DNA from: Prostheceraeus crozeri
Lineage: Eukaryota > Platyhelminthes > Polycladida > Euryleptidae
Length of the DNA: 64,000 bases
Reading direction: 5' to 3'
NCBI GenBank assembly: GCA_907163375.1
Contig: CAJQUW010012634.1
Span: forward strand, 93,501-157,500
The notes beneath the pieces are model-generated. The model was not told the DNA's origin, ran no database searches, and saw nothing but the letters and a program-made list of their open reading frames with translations. The stretch's first letter is position 1; each line of letters opens with the position of its first letter. Positions 53,226 through 64,000 of this stretch are shown piece by piece. The position numbers were made by a program, and so were the translations under genes.

Positions 53226-56200
53226 TTTGCTTTGCACTAATTTCCAAGTGATTATTTACATTAATTTCCAAAATGATTGCAATATAGCTTGAGTGAATAG
53301 TCAAGTCTTCTATACCTGTATTTCCATGTTTCTGATTATTTTAGATTCAATTTATTATGGTACATATTTTCTGAGATTTTTGCTTAGTTTTAGATGTATT
53401 GCTGCGTGTATTTTTCATTGACAATAAACATGTATAATGTTTCTATTTTGTGCATAATTTTGACACCAATTTAGTATACGTTTTGATGAAAATCCATAGA
53501 TCTTTCTGATACAAGTATGCTCTTATTCGGATGAGTATATAGCGATAAAACTGTCCGCTATTTGTATAGACTTTATTTTTTATAAGAATCTCTTCATGGT
53601 TTTAGATACGTGCATGTTTAGAATACTGAGCTTTAAGAATATCTGCATGTTTTTTTACTTGATCTTGATGTACGTATTGAAATTTCTGCTCTGTGCTTAA
53701 TATAACCCTATTCCTTATTTATGTGTTCTCAATATTTTTTGTAAATGGATTTGTAACTAATAGATTTATTAGCATTTTGCCTAACAGTATTGGACAATGG
53801 CTTTGTTTATATTATCGCACAGTTTATTATCGAAACATCGACGACAATTTATCTCATAGATTTGCAGAAGAGTTAGTAGTACAAAACATGTGAGTTAGAT
53901 TTTCATAATTCAAACATGGAAATAAATCACGCTTATGTAACAGTGTGCCTCCGTGGGTCTAACTCATAATGACATCCACTGATTATTTTGCAATATCGCC
54001 AATCACTCTTCGATGCTTTTGACCAACCAAACATTGATGCATTCTGAAATAATATATTTAAATTCAAGTTGTTAGGAATGTGCTGATGACACTGATTGAT
54101 GAACCGCCGCATTATCATAGAAAGTTCCCCTTTTTACATCAGTGGAGACCTGTTCTGTGTTACAGCAATGCGTAGGGAATCGCGGAGTGTCCATTCCAGG
54201 TGTTATTACCCAGAATTCATTGGCTGAGCTATCCATTCGAGAGTTTCTTCATAAAGCCTCAACCCATTAAGCGGCAGTGTAACGTTTTCGTTACAGCACT
54301 TTTCAGAATCTGCTGTCTTCTCCAGCTTGCGACATATGATACAATGTTTTGATTACCATTTATGATTTATCACATATTTTCAGGTAAACAGTCGCCAATT
54401 CAAAAATTAGCACTTTTTAGTGCGTTTATTTTATCACGAAATTAGACAAAAAATGGGCTGAAAATCTGCTTATATACTGAAAGACTCAGTGTATGAACGT
54501 CCACATGTAATTTACTTCCCATACGATTTGCCTATTCTCATTGTTCATCAAATTCAGAAAATAGCAATCAATACTTCCTCGGATATTCAATCATGACATG
54601 GCACGTCATTTTTTGAAACCGTAACGTTTTAGTTACACTGGCGTAATGTGATACACAAATTAAACAAAAATTTGTGCAACAACAATATAAATGAAGTAAA
54701 TGGTGGTGAGTACTATCAATTTTCTTCAAAACTAATGTTTGTTGAATACTGAAAACGAACAATTTCATTGGAATATTGCATTGTTAGTGTATTCTATGAG
54801 TCTGTAATGCTTGTTGATATTTATAGTCTATGGCTTTCCCGTCACAAAACTAACCGAAGTCCATTGCCGTAGTATTTTCCTCAATATTAAACTTGTTAGC
54901 TCATGTACGGAAGTAAGTCAAAGAGAGACCAAATCTCAAGCATTTCCTCTTATAGCGTAATCATTAACAATCCAGAATACAAAGATAGAATACAAGCATA
55001 GAATGCAAAGATGTCCTCCGACTCGAGCAATTTCAATACAAAACTTCTTTGGCCGTAGACAATGCGTCTCTCTCTACAAGGGCACGCCAGCGGCTCGAGA
55101 TGGCCCAAACTGGTTTAAAATATCTATAAAGGATAAACTTGATTATATCAACCTGTGTAGGTATCTGAAGACAATACCCAAGATGTTGCTAACTATGGAT
55201 GAAGTTACTGAAATATGTAATAGGCCTAATGCTGACGATGACGATACATGACTGTTGCCACAAAAACCTCCAGAAGTAAATGCTTCATCAGAGTTATGAG
55301 ACGATGATGAGTTTATGTGTTTAAGATGTTTGTCTGTCAAACGATGTCTCATCAGTTAGTTATATCGCAGGGCAGTGTGAGATTCCAACAAAAGATGACT
55401 AGAATGATCATTTTAGTAAACAGGAAGAGCAGTCATTAAAATGGCAAATATCGGTAATTTTCATCTTCGCAGATAGGACAAGCATTCTCTGGATGCATTT
55501 CAAGGCAAGAATCTTTTTGAGATGCTTGATACGCATGCTGATGGTCTTATCGACCTTAGTGGCAGAAACCAGTGACTACCCGGGACAAAAGAATTGTTTA
55601 GGCCTACATCATGCTAAGCAATCTCAAATGCGTTCATTTCTTGGTGTTCTTTATTTATGTGGACATTGCGAATGACCGAGGCGTCTCCAACTCTACCATG
55701 ACTTTGGAGTCGACGCAGTAAGAGAATAAATTTCTGGACAAAAATTTCGAAATATATAAACTTGTTCTCATTTCAACGATAACGACTTCACAGCCAACAG
55801 CAACGACAAGTAGCATAAAGCAGGCATTTGATTAAATTTGCTAATTCACAGTTTCGACAGATACCTCTGAAATATGATGGAGAGCTTTTATGATGAAGCT
55901 ATGACTCATTACTTCGGCAGGAATTGCTTGGAGCAATTCATAGGCTACATTTGAAAAAAGCATGCTTTTGTATATTTTGACATCATATGACGCCATCGTA
56001 ACGAAATCGTTACGGCTTTAATTTCTAAGAAATGGTTATTGTAATGAACTGGTCATCATATATTATTCTTAATTATAACATTCTGAAATACTTACCACCG
56101 TTTTTATAGAAAATTTGCCGATATTTATATAGGTGGCCTTAAATGGGTAAACACTACGCAACATCAAATTTTTTCCACCATAGAAATCTATAGTTTTCAC

Positions 56201-56287
56201 TCTTAATTCAGTGACAGATGCGGCACAGCAGATCGTATTAAGATTGCTAGACATACTCTTTTGATCGTCACCGCTATTCGTTAAGTC
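53226..56287. other. No certain gene; possible eroded piggyBac-like element
   Basis: Contains three near-palindromes GTAACG-N4-CGTTAC at 54279, 54621 and 55998. Around 55487-55680 one frame reads FLGVLYLCGHCE after DYPGQKN, faintly like the piggyBac N-terminal FLG-x-x-x-x-G motif. That is weak evidence. The rest shows nothing recognisable. Confidence 0.3.
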
Positions 56288-56850
56288 ATGGTTCAACAAA
56301 AGACAGAATCAAAGTGCTGGCCAGCCATAGGAATGATAGAAGCAAATGTTTCCATCCGTGAAGTATCTCGGGCGATGGGTAGATCTCACACAGCAATAAG
56401 AAAGTTATCTCTTAAATGCAGTCAAAGTGGAAACGTTCAACATGCACAGAAACGTAGAAGAGGCTCGCGATTTTCTTCAGCCAGGGCTGATCGACGCTTG
56501 ATTCGTTTGGTGAGAGGCAACCCCACGATGCCAGCTACCTTACTCCGGCTTTTGTGGCGAGAGCGCGGTCGATCCGGGTTTCCTTTGAGTGCACAGACCG
56601 TACGTCGACGCATACGGAAACGAGCATGCGATTTAAGCGAATCAGAAAGCGATTGCGTCTGTGTCCTGTTCATGTTTCAGCAAGAGAAAAATGGGCTATG
56701 GAACGGATCCATTGGCGTTAAAATCATAGGGCGCGGGTTATCTTTACGGACGAAAGTCGTTTTCGTCTTTTCCAGTCGATTGGAGGATTCGGGTCTGGCG
56801 GGAGTCCAACACAGATTTGTCTTCTCAACATATTATCTCAACAGTTAGAC
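56288..56850 (+). pseudogene. Tc1-like transposase, N-terminal part
   Basis: The frame opens WPAIGMIEANVSIREVSRAM followed by GRSHTAIRKL (first HTH), a GRPR-like basic spacer QKRRRGSRFSSARADRRL, and the second HTH (LIRLVRGNPTMPATLLRLLW, QTVRRRIRKR). After a frame change near 56640 another frame reads AREKWAMERIHWR and VIFTDESRFRLFQS, the first catalytic Asp. The C-terminal half does not follow here. A C-terminal Tc1 fragment lies beyond the LINE at 58965-59420. Confidence 0.75.
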
Positions 56851-57006
56851 GCTCCCATTCTTTCCTGCCTTATGCATGCCCTCTTTAATTTGAAAGTCTG
56901 ATTCTGTACAACATGCTGTAAAATTTCTTTATTTTGCATACTTTTATGTATCTGTGATTTATCTTGTCACTTGTGATTCTCATTTATGGAAACAAACACA
57001 TTGTTA

Positions 57007-58877
57007 TTTTTTTTTTTTTTTTTTACTCTCGACACTTATGGTCGGTGACTTTTTACAGCCCTAGTCTCGGAGACTTACCAAGTCTCTGGGAGGCCTAGGT
57101 GCGTGTGGAGGATATGTGCACTTCCGAGAAGCGCTGCTTTCTGTAGCTTGCGAATGTCATGATTGCCCGGTAGTCTGTGGAGGTAGTCTTTCAACTTCTG
57201 TGTTGTTGCTCCAAGCGCGCCGATGACAACTGGTACAACTTCTGTTCTTGCTTTCCATAGTCTTTGAACTTCGATTTTGAGGTCTTGGTACTTTTGAATC
57301 TTCTCTTGCTCTTTCTTCTTAATGTTTCTATCTTCAGGGATTGAGATATCTATTAGCTTCACTTCTTTCTTATTTTTGTCAACTATTGTGATATCAGGCC
57401 GGTTCGCGTTTATTCTTTTATCCGTCCGAATTCCGAAATCCCAGAGTATCTTGACTTTCGTATTCTCAGTAACCTTCTGTGGGTTGTGTTTCCAGTAATC
57501 TCTCTCTGTTTTGATGTTGTAGTGTTGGCATATGTTCTGGTACACTATTCTTGCGACGTTGTTATGTCTGCTTGTATACTCAGTTGGAGCCAACTGACTG
57601 CATGCTGACACAATGTGGGCTACAGTTTCATCTTTTTCGTGGCACCTTCTGCATTTTGCATTTGCTGTTGTCTTCATTATGTACTTCTTGTGTGCCTTTG
57701 TTGTTAGTGCTTGATCCTGAGCGGCCATGATCAGTGCTTCAGTCTCTGCTTTTAGCGTAACTTGGGTCATCCAGCCATATATATTTCTTTCTGTCGTGAT
57801 ATCCTTCATTTGCCTCGGATATTGACCATGTAGCGCTTTCTGTTGCCATCTGTTCTTCCTGTCTTGAATTGTCTTGACCTTCCATGATTTGATGCCTTCT
57901 TGATACTTCTCGCAGACTCCACACTCCCTTGTTGCAACGATTAGGGGGTCAGCGATCGTGCTGTACACATAGTGTGAAAGACTGCGCTTCTCTTCGTTGA
58001 TGACATCATCTATTTTAATCAAGCCGCAGCCTCCCATCCTCCTTGGTAGGTATAGTCTATCGACGTCGGCTTTGGGGTGAAGCGCCCTGTGTATTGTCAT
58101 CATCTTCCTTGTTCTACCATCAATTTGCTGTATGTCAGTTGTGTTCCACTTTATTATTGCACCGGAGTATCGTATTACTGGTGTCGCATATGTGTTGATG
58201 GCTCGGATTTTATTGTATCCATATAGCCTCGACTTCATTATTTTCCTGACTCTTCTGAAGTATTCTTTCGTCACCTGCTTCTTCACCAGTTCTTCCTTGT
58301 TAGTTTGATGTTGGAGAATCCCTAGGTACTTGTATCCTTCTTCTTTCGCATCATCTATTGTTCCGAGATCTAATGCAAGTCCTTCTGTCTCTTTTACTTC
58401 TCCTCGCTTTATGATGAGTCTTGCACATTTCGATATGCCAAATTCCATGCCGATGTCATTACTGAATATTCTTGTTGTGTGAATCAAGGAATTTACTTGG
58501 TCTTCTGTCTTGGCATACAACTTTAGATCATCCATATATAGTAGATGGTTCAATTTCTCACCCGTTCGCATTGTGTAACCCATATTGCTCTTGTGAAGGA
58601 TTTGACTCAATGGGTTGAGTGCCACGCAGAATATTATGGGTGATAATGCATCTCCTTGGAAGATTCCTGATTGAATGGGAATTTCTCCAATCGGCTTCTT
58701 TTCATGAATCAGCATTGTTTTCCAATACTTCATTGATTGCCGAATTAACTCCTGTAACTGATTGTTTATTTTATACATTGACATGGTTTCGAGGATCCAT
58801 GAATGGGGTATTGAATCAAATGCTTTCTTGTAATCTATCCAGGCCATTGATAAGTTCTTCCTGTATCTCCTGTATAA

Positions 58878-58925
<48 letters not shown>

Positions 58926-58935
58926 CATTATTATA
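57007..58935 (-). mobile_element. REL-endonuclease LINE, 5'-truncated, with poly(A) tail
   Basis: Minus-strand element: poly(A) tail (T-run at 57007-57024), short 3' untranslated part, and the polymerase C-terminal ORF, ending at an (ATT)n tract at 58876-58935. The tract is bracketed by inverted CTGTATAATA/TATTATACAG (58870-58879 and 58929-58938). No target duplication could be identified. Confidence 0.75.
57075..58875 (-). CDS. LINE reverse transcriptase with C-terminal CCHC and REL endonuclease
   Basis: An open frame of about 600 residues; the apparent MIII... start is only the (ATT)n tract. It begins inside the RT with MAWIDYKKAFDSIPHSWI, then FQGDALSPIIFCVALNP, the catalytic LLYMDDLKLYAK, ISKCARLIIKRG and EGYKYLGIL, followed by a thumb and connection region. 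A CCHC motif (CRRCHEKDETVAHIVSAC) precedes a restriction-like endonuclease: RPDITIVDKNKKEVKLIDIS with IPEDRNI and KYQDLKIE. This architecture is that of the R2/NeSL/Hero-type early-branching LINEs. The 5' part with zinc fingers and RT fingers is missing. The surviving frame is uninterrupted, so the insertion is fairly recent. Confidence 0.85.
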
Positions 58936-58964
58936 CAGTATATAGAGCTTAGAGCGTCAAAGTA

Positions 58965-59420
58965 CGAGCTTTCATGCTTGGGCAGGCATCACAATAAACT
59001 CCAGGACTGCATTGATTTTCTTCAATAGCAATGTGCGGTCCAGTGCTATACTGATACATTGCTCCAACATCTGGCTATTTTCATCAACAGTGAATTTGTT
59101 GGTGTTGAGCATTGCATCTTGCAGGATGACAATGCGCCGCCTCACCGAGCTCCAGCTGTAGACCAAGTGAAGCAGAATCTGGGTTTGCGAACGCTTCATT
59201 GACCTTCACGCTCACCGGCATGAATCCAATGAAGCATGTAGGGAGTTATATTGAAGCGGATGATTCAACGAGATAATCCTCCACCAACTACGAGCAAGGT
59301 TGGATGACATTTGGTGTCAAATGCATTTGTTGCGACGTTTAGTCCTCTCTTTACCCGGACGTTTACATGCTCTGTTATTGGCAAGGGCGCTTACACCTGA
59401 TATTGATGCTGCAATTTAAT
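58965..59420 (+). pseudogene. Tc1-like transposase, C-terminal part
   Basis: One frame gives HAWAGITINSRTALIFFNSN (the VWGGI region). After a frame change the next gives VEHCILQDDNAPPHRAPAVD followed by QVKQNLGLRTLH and SRSP, the second catalytic Asp motif (QDDNAPPH) and the beginning of W-P-SRSPDLNPIE. Several stops follow. It could be the other half of the 56288 element, split by the LINE, but the middle section does not meet cleanly, so separate origins are possible. Confidence 0.7.
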
Positions 59421-60063
59421 TCTTTGTGTTCTTTGAATACATTGTGTATTGGATTCAGCCATCGTTTTTCATTAATGCGTTGTATTTGGACATTCGATTT
59501 AGTTAAATTAGATTTCTATGCGCTTATTAATTGATAAGATCAGAACACTGTAATTGACCAGTCGCACAATCATCGGCAAACTAACAATTAACCACGGAAT
59601 CGTCCATGAGGAATAGAAATACTGTACATAGACACACTAGGGATTAGCAATATTAGATCCCTGCATTTACTAATAGTGTGCTTAGGCTAGCGTAGGCTGA
59701 GCAATATCATGCGTTGTTTTAAATTCAGCGATGCACTGTGCAATACGGGTTATGATATCAGATAGACAGCTTTCTTTTCATATGCAGATGCAAACTATGA
59801 TAATCACTAGATCTGGGTATTGTGAACGATGTAGACCTACGTTGTCGCACTGAAATCCAGTATGTGATTTTCAAATCGCAATGTAAATGCCGCGACTTTT
59901 GTGACGTCTGGTAAAAGACGCGATATTGCATAATAATCGCTTCAAAAATTCATTAAATATTAATGCGATTGTATGCAAAACGCTGTTTTTCTTTCTTTCT
60001 CTCGACTGCCTGAACATATTTTGTAAGGAGCAATAAAAGCAATTTTCTGCGACCGTGTAGTAT
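59421..60063. other. No recognisable gene
   Basis: Nothing supportable on either strand. Confidence 0.5.
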
Positions 60064-60190
60064 TTTGTTCCCAAAAAATGATAAAAGGCATATAAAGGAA
60101 TTAAGTAATAGAGGTAGACAATCATCTTTCTCAACAGCACAATTATTAAAAGAATTTGGTCAGGTAGAAGGCAAAGTGGAAATAAAATAC
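60064..60190 (+). pseudogene. LINE reverse transcriptase, short fragment
   Basis: Reads KNDKRHIKELSNRGRQSSFS followed by LLKEFGQVEGKV, the post-KYLG region of the LINE family at 7238-8301 and 61030-61740. About 125 bp only. Confidence 0.7.
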
Positions 60191-60411
60191 TACACTGTCG
60201 CAGAAAATTGCTGTTATTTCTCCTTACAAAATGAATGAATCCCGACCGATGGCAACAAAAAATCAAATTCTGCCTGAACAAAGTTTTATGTGTTGATATC
60301 AATGAAAGTAAATCATTTTTGGCATACTGCACAAAGATACGCTAAAATAAATTCTAGTTTATATGATAAAAATGGATGAATAAGTAATACGCATTGGTGA
60401 TTATAAGACTA

Positions 60412-60696
60412 CACTGTAAACTGTAGGGCACAAATTTAGGCACGAAGCCGAAATTTCGTGCCAGCTAGCGCCTAGTTAGTGCCTTTCTAGTGCCTCGAGG
60501 CACCATTAGGCGCCACTTAGGCACTAATAGGCACCAAACCACATATTTGTTTATCCAATGAAATCGAAGGAAAAATCAATGGGCACGAACTCGGCACTAT
60601 GAACTTCGTGCCTACTCGTGCCTCGTGTTGGTTAGAATTTATGCCTGAATTTCGTGCCTAATTCAAGCGAAATTTCATGGCCTAGAGTTTACAGTG
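60412..60696. mobile_element. MITE family 1, copy b
   Basis: 285 bp with ends CACTGTAAACTGTAGGGCAC and CCTAGAGTTTACAGTG, flanked by TA (60410-60411, 60697-60698). Inverted relative to 1215-1476 and filled with the same GGCAC/GTGCC words. Confidence 0.85.
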
Positions 60697-61029
60697 TATC
60701 GTGTCTGATGTGTTCTTGATAGTTTAGGTGTAATATTGATAATGAAAAGGAAAAGGTTTCAAATATTGCAATTTGCAACAATGAAATACCGGACTTTTAT
60801 ATTCATTATTACTTCCTTGTTACTCCTTCTTCATACAGCCTAATTGCCTAAAAACAGATGTTAGCGAATCGTGGTATCCCGGTTACCTAATATCTGGGAA
60901 TCTGAATCCCATAAAAATGCGATAATCCCTGGATTGAAAACCTTGTTGCACACACCAAGCGTTCTAGTTTTTTGTTAGCCATGCTGCAAACACATTACTT
61001 TCCATTTCTATCTTTTCCGTTACTCGATC

Positions 61030-61740
61030 TTTAATCAAGTGTGCTAAGTTAAGTTTTATCAACAAATTCTTTTGCTCTCCAACAGCATATTCTTTTATAA
61101 TTTCTGTCATTTAGGTTGCCATTTATAGCATTGAATATTCTATAAATGTACCTTTCGTTATTCATATTTTGCATTTTATTCCAATATCTTAATGACGATT
61201 TGTAATAAATGGAATTCCGTAGAATTTAGACCAAACTCTCCAATGAGGCAGTAATTCGTTGTTAATAATTTAAAATGGAAATATGAATTATCGAATTGGT
61301 TCTGTCTTTTATTCAATTTATCTGTCTTATTGTGAAATAGAAATTCACCGAAATATCCTATCTTTGATAGGTTAACTGTCTCAAAAGTGTCTTTAATAAC
61401 TTTGCCTTTTACCTGACCGAATTCCTTCAATACTAGTGTTGTTGATGATCGTCTACCTGTATTACTTAATTCCTTTATCTGCCTTCTATCATTCTTTGAG
61501 AACCGCATACCGAGATATTTGTAGCCTTTTACAACTTCTGTATTCTGTATTGAATTATCGACTTCATATTTCATCTTTACTTCACTATATTGAGCTTTAT
61601 CTTTAACCATGATTTTAGTCTTCACAAAATTAATTTTTAGTCCGTTATTCGAGCAATATTTGTTAACTAGTCTTCCCACGTAGTCAATTATTTTTTGTCT
61701 ATTCCGAGCTATGTAGTTATCAATGATGTTTTTATCATTG
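61030..61740 (-). pseudogene. LINE reverse transcriptase, C-terminal fragment
   Basis: The open part (61679 to 61176) reads VNKYCSNNGLKINFVKTKIM, VVKGYKYLGMRFSKNDRRQI, LVLKEFGQVKGKVIKD and TNYCLIGEFGLNSTEFHLLQ. After a frame change near 61180 it continues KYWNKMQNMNNERYIYRIFN to about 61040. This is the same family as 7238-8301 and 60064-60190. Catalytic box and endonuclease are lacking. Confidence 0.75.
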
Positions 61741-64000
61741 ATGCTTCAGACACGAGGACTATAAATACGGCTCCAGAAAGGCTATCAGGAGATGTATGGA
61801 AAGCAAATTTTTTCGTTCATGAAAGTTTATTTTCATTGTAACGGCTTTATATAATTTGAAATGATGTGTGATATTGCAAAATATATACAAATATTTCACA
61901 TGTTTACATATTCACAGACTTATAGGTACATATATCCTTAACAGGACTGATGAGCGTTCTCACAGGCAAACCAGGCAAAGTCAATTTTTTCTATGAAAGC
62001 ACACAAATTGATATTTATCATCAAACCATGGGCGAACGAACACATTGTCAAACACAAATCTCGACACCGGTTAGTCACATTTTAGGTTCGTCAGCAGGAA
62101 AACCAACCAGCTTTGCATTTCGGACCCTTGAATTTCCTGCATGGCCTGGGTGGCGGACCCTGTGACACCTATTACACACAACGATCGAAGAACTCTTTAC
62201 ATGAAAAATTCCAAACTTTTGTAACAAGTTCATATGCTTACACTGGACATGTGTGGCAACACGACGAAAATCTTTAACAAAATAACCTCTGCTAACAAGA
62301 ATAATGACAATATTTTGTGCCCATTCAACAGCATATTAAAACTGCGAGCAAATACTCAAAATTCTATATATTTGGCTCGCGTATACATGAATACTCATCT
62401 TTCGGGGGATGAGGCTATCTGGAAAAGTTGACAGCATCACAGGAGAAGGAGAATATCCCACTTTATAATGAACTGATGTGTGCAAGCAATCTAAAACTAT
62501 TGATTTTAACATTCAAATGTTCAGTGAACTTTTCATCATCACCACTTCTTTCGGCCTTGAGGTCGATAGGAGATATTTTGGGAAGCAAATTAAGAAATAC
62601 TCAAAAAGCATGAATTGTTTGAAAAAACTCATAAGACGTTTAAAATACAACAGCATCTTGTTGATTTGAAAGTCAAATTTCTTCAAAACTGAATATGACG
62701 AGTTGGCATTGAGAAAATCTAAATTACAAAGCAATAAACTCTAATCAGGGATGCGGAGTCTTATCATTTTTACAGGACTCCGACTCCAGGGGTTGATAGG
62801 ACTCCGGGACTCCGACTCCGAATCCCTGACTCTTATGTCACATTGAGTGAGAGGGCCATATTTACAAACAGGCTTCTACATCTAGTGCGTTAAAAGGAAA
62901 AGAAATAACAATCTCGATTAATGTTCAGTCTGCGACAGTTTCTTAAAAGAGTACCTGGACAACACGCAAGATATAGATCAATTAAAAAGCGATCACACAA
63001 CTTCATCCCACAATCAATGCTTCCTCACCACACGAATGAAGAAAGATGAGTCTTCACATTACTTAAATCACATCGCATGCGACGTGACCACTGCGAACAT
63101 AATCGGCTGGTGAGGGATGTCGAACGCTGATAGTTAACGAACGAATAGCTAATTCTTCCACCCCTCTCTGTCCTATAACCTAATTATTTTATAGCAAACA
63201 ATGTTTTTGTTGACAAATCATCAATCGAGACTAATTATCATCTTATCTTTTCAACGCGTAAAACACAATGCTGTATTCGATGCAGACACATTATTTGCTG
63301 TTGCTTTTAATTTAATTTTTACATTAATTTTCATTGGTCTGTGGTCAGTGAATACTTTAGGTTCCATTATCCTAAAGGCCTCTAAATTATGCAGCAATGA
63401 TTCCGAAATGATTAATTAATCAATCATAGATTTATGACATTTGCTATTTTGAAGCTTGCAGAATGTATGTTCCCTTTTTTCGTATATTCCGTTAATAATT
63501 ATAAGAGATGCATCATTGCAAAAGTTTAGTAGTTCTCTTCCCTTCAGATATTGATTTTTCTGTACTAAAATTATTAGTTTTATAATTCAGATTTATTCCC
63601 TTAATTTGTCGTCAGAAATTATTTTCAGTTTTGCAAGTATAGTAGTTTTTATGACTCCGTATTGAACAATTGGCAAGTCATTAACCCTCAAATGCATGAA
63701 ATATTTTACTGACGTTTCGCTAAAGGAATACAGGCCACTGCCCTCGCCAAAGGAAATCGATGAGAAGCTATTTTTGACTTGTTTAGTTGGATGTAAAGTA
63801 ATGACACCTACACATGAAATTGCTCACTATTTTCATGCTTTAGTTGACCTCGGTAGACAACAGATGGAATTTGCATGAGATGGAGATGGGTCCTGGAGGA
63901 CCTATTACTTTTCTGTAGTGAAAAAACGAGAATAGTGATAGTCAGTAAAATTATAGAATTTTAACACTTGAATTGTGTTTAATGATCAATTGTTGAGGAA
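61741..64000. other. No recognisable gene
   Basis: Short frames only. A GACTCCGACTCC-type simple repeat lies at about 62775-62825. A frame at 63696-63878 has slightly less AT-rich codons and could be an exon piece, but there is no family match to support it. Confidence 0.45.

Noticed and set aside
58876-58935. Poly-Ile start of the LINE frame
   Set aside because: Encoded by the (ATT)n tract; the real homology begins inside the reverse transcriptase.
62775-62825. ACTCCGACTCC simple repeat as a regulatory site
   Set aside because: A common low-complexity word in many animal genomes, without context.
63696-63878. Possible exon near the window end
   Set aside because: Codon content is slightly gene-like, but no splice signals or family match can be shown.

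Overview
The window is a stretch of animal genomic DNA: AT-rich, intron-era noncoding sequence, LINE fragments, Tc1/mariner, piggyBac, hAT, pogo and Crypton remnants, and MITEs. The mix of families, the lone rhodopsin-type receptor gene and the frequent TACATGTA-like words fit a marine invertebrate, perhaps a lophotrochozoan, but nothing here fixes the species. Almost everything recognisable is a mobile element; the only convincing host gene is a class A GPCR at 15621-16682 (minus).

The centrepiece is a nearly whole Polinton/Maverick element at 24498-40573 (16,076 bp). It has terminal inverted repeats of about 450 bp starting AGTAGTATAGG and a 6-bp target duplication ATCACC (24492-24497 and 40574-40579). 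It sits inside a copy of a local MITE. Its gene order is: membrane protein with late-domain-like motifs, two small proteins, minor capsid, packaging ATPase (all plus); protein-primed DNA polymerase, a 99-aa protein, a second membrane-anchored ATPase and a zinc-finger protein (all minus); coiled-coil fibre-like protein, small hydrophobic protein, major capsid, second small hydrophobic protein, phospholipase A2-integrase fusion (all plus); adenain-type protease (minus); two small proteins (plus); then three 131-bp hairpin-rich tandem repeats before the right TIR. Replication (pPolB), integration, packaging, maturation and capsid genes are all present. It looks young and close to whole, with about one or two breaks.

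Left of the Polinton (1-24497): a dispersed repeat R1 (1-957, 16764-16945, 20185-21158), a piggyBac transposase remnant (1585-2085), reverse-transcriptase fragments (4080-4573, 7238-8301, 13640-14540, 23085-23806), the GPCR gene, Tc1 remnants (17515-17930, 24060-24345), a duplicated segment R2 (17068-17800 and 21978-24345), and three MITE families that share CACTGTAAA ends and 2-bp TA-type target duplications, several nested in each other.

Right of the Polinton (40574-64000): a Penelope-like GIY-YIG fragment with a 13-bp target duplication, interrupted by a mariner-like element with an intact 354-aa transposase; a TTAA-flanked piggyBac-type MITE; a second, decayed mariner-like element; hAT, pogo-like and Crypton-like remnants; Tc1 fragments flanking a REL-endonuclease LINE with a poly(A) tail; and further LINE and MITE copies. 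Long intervals between these hold no gene I can support.
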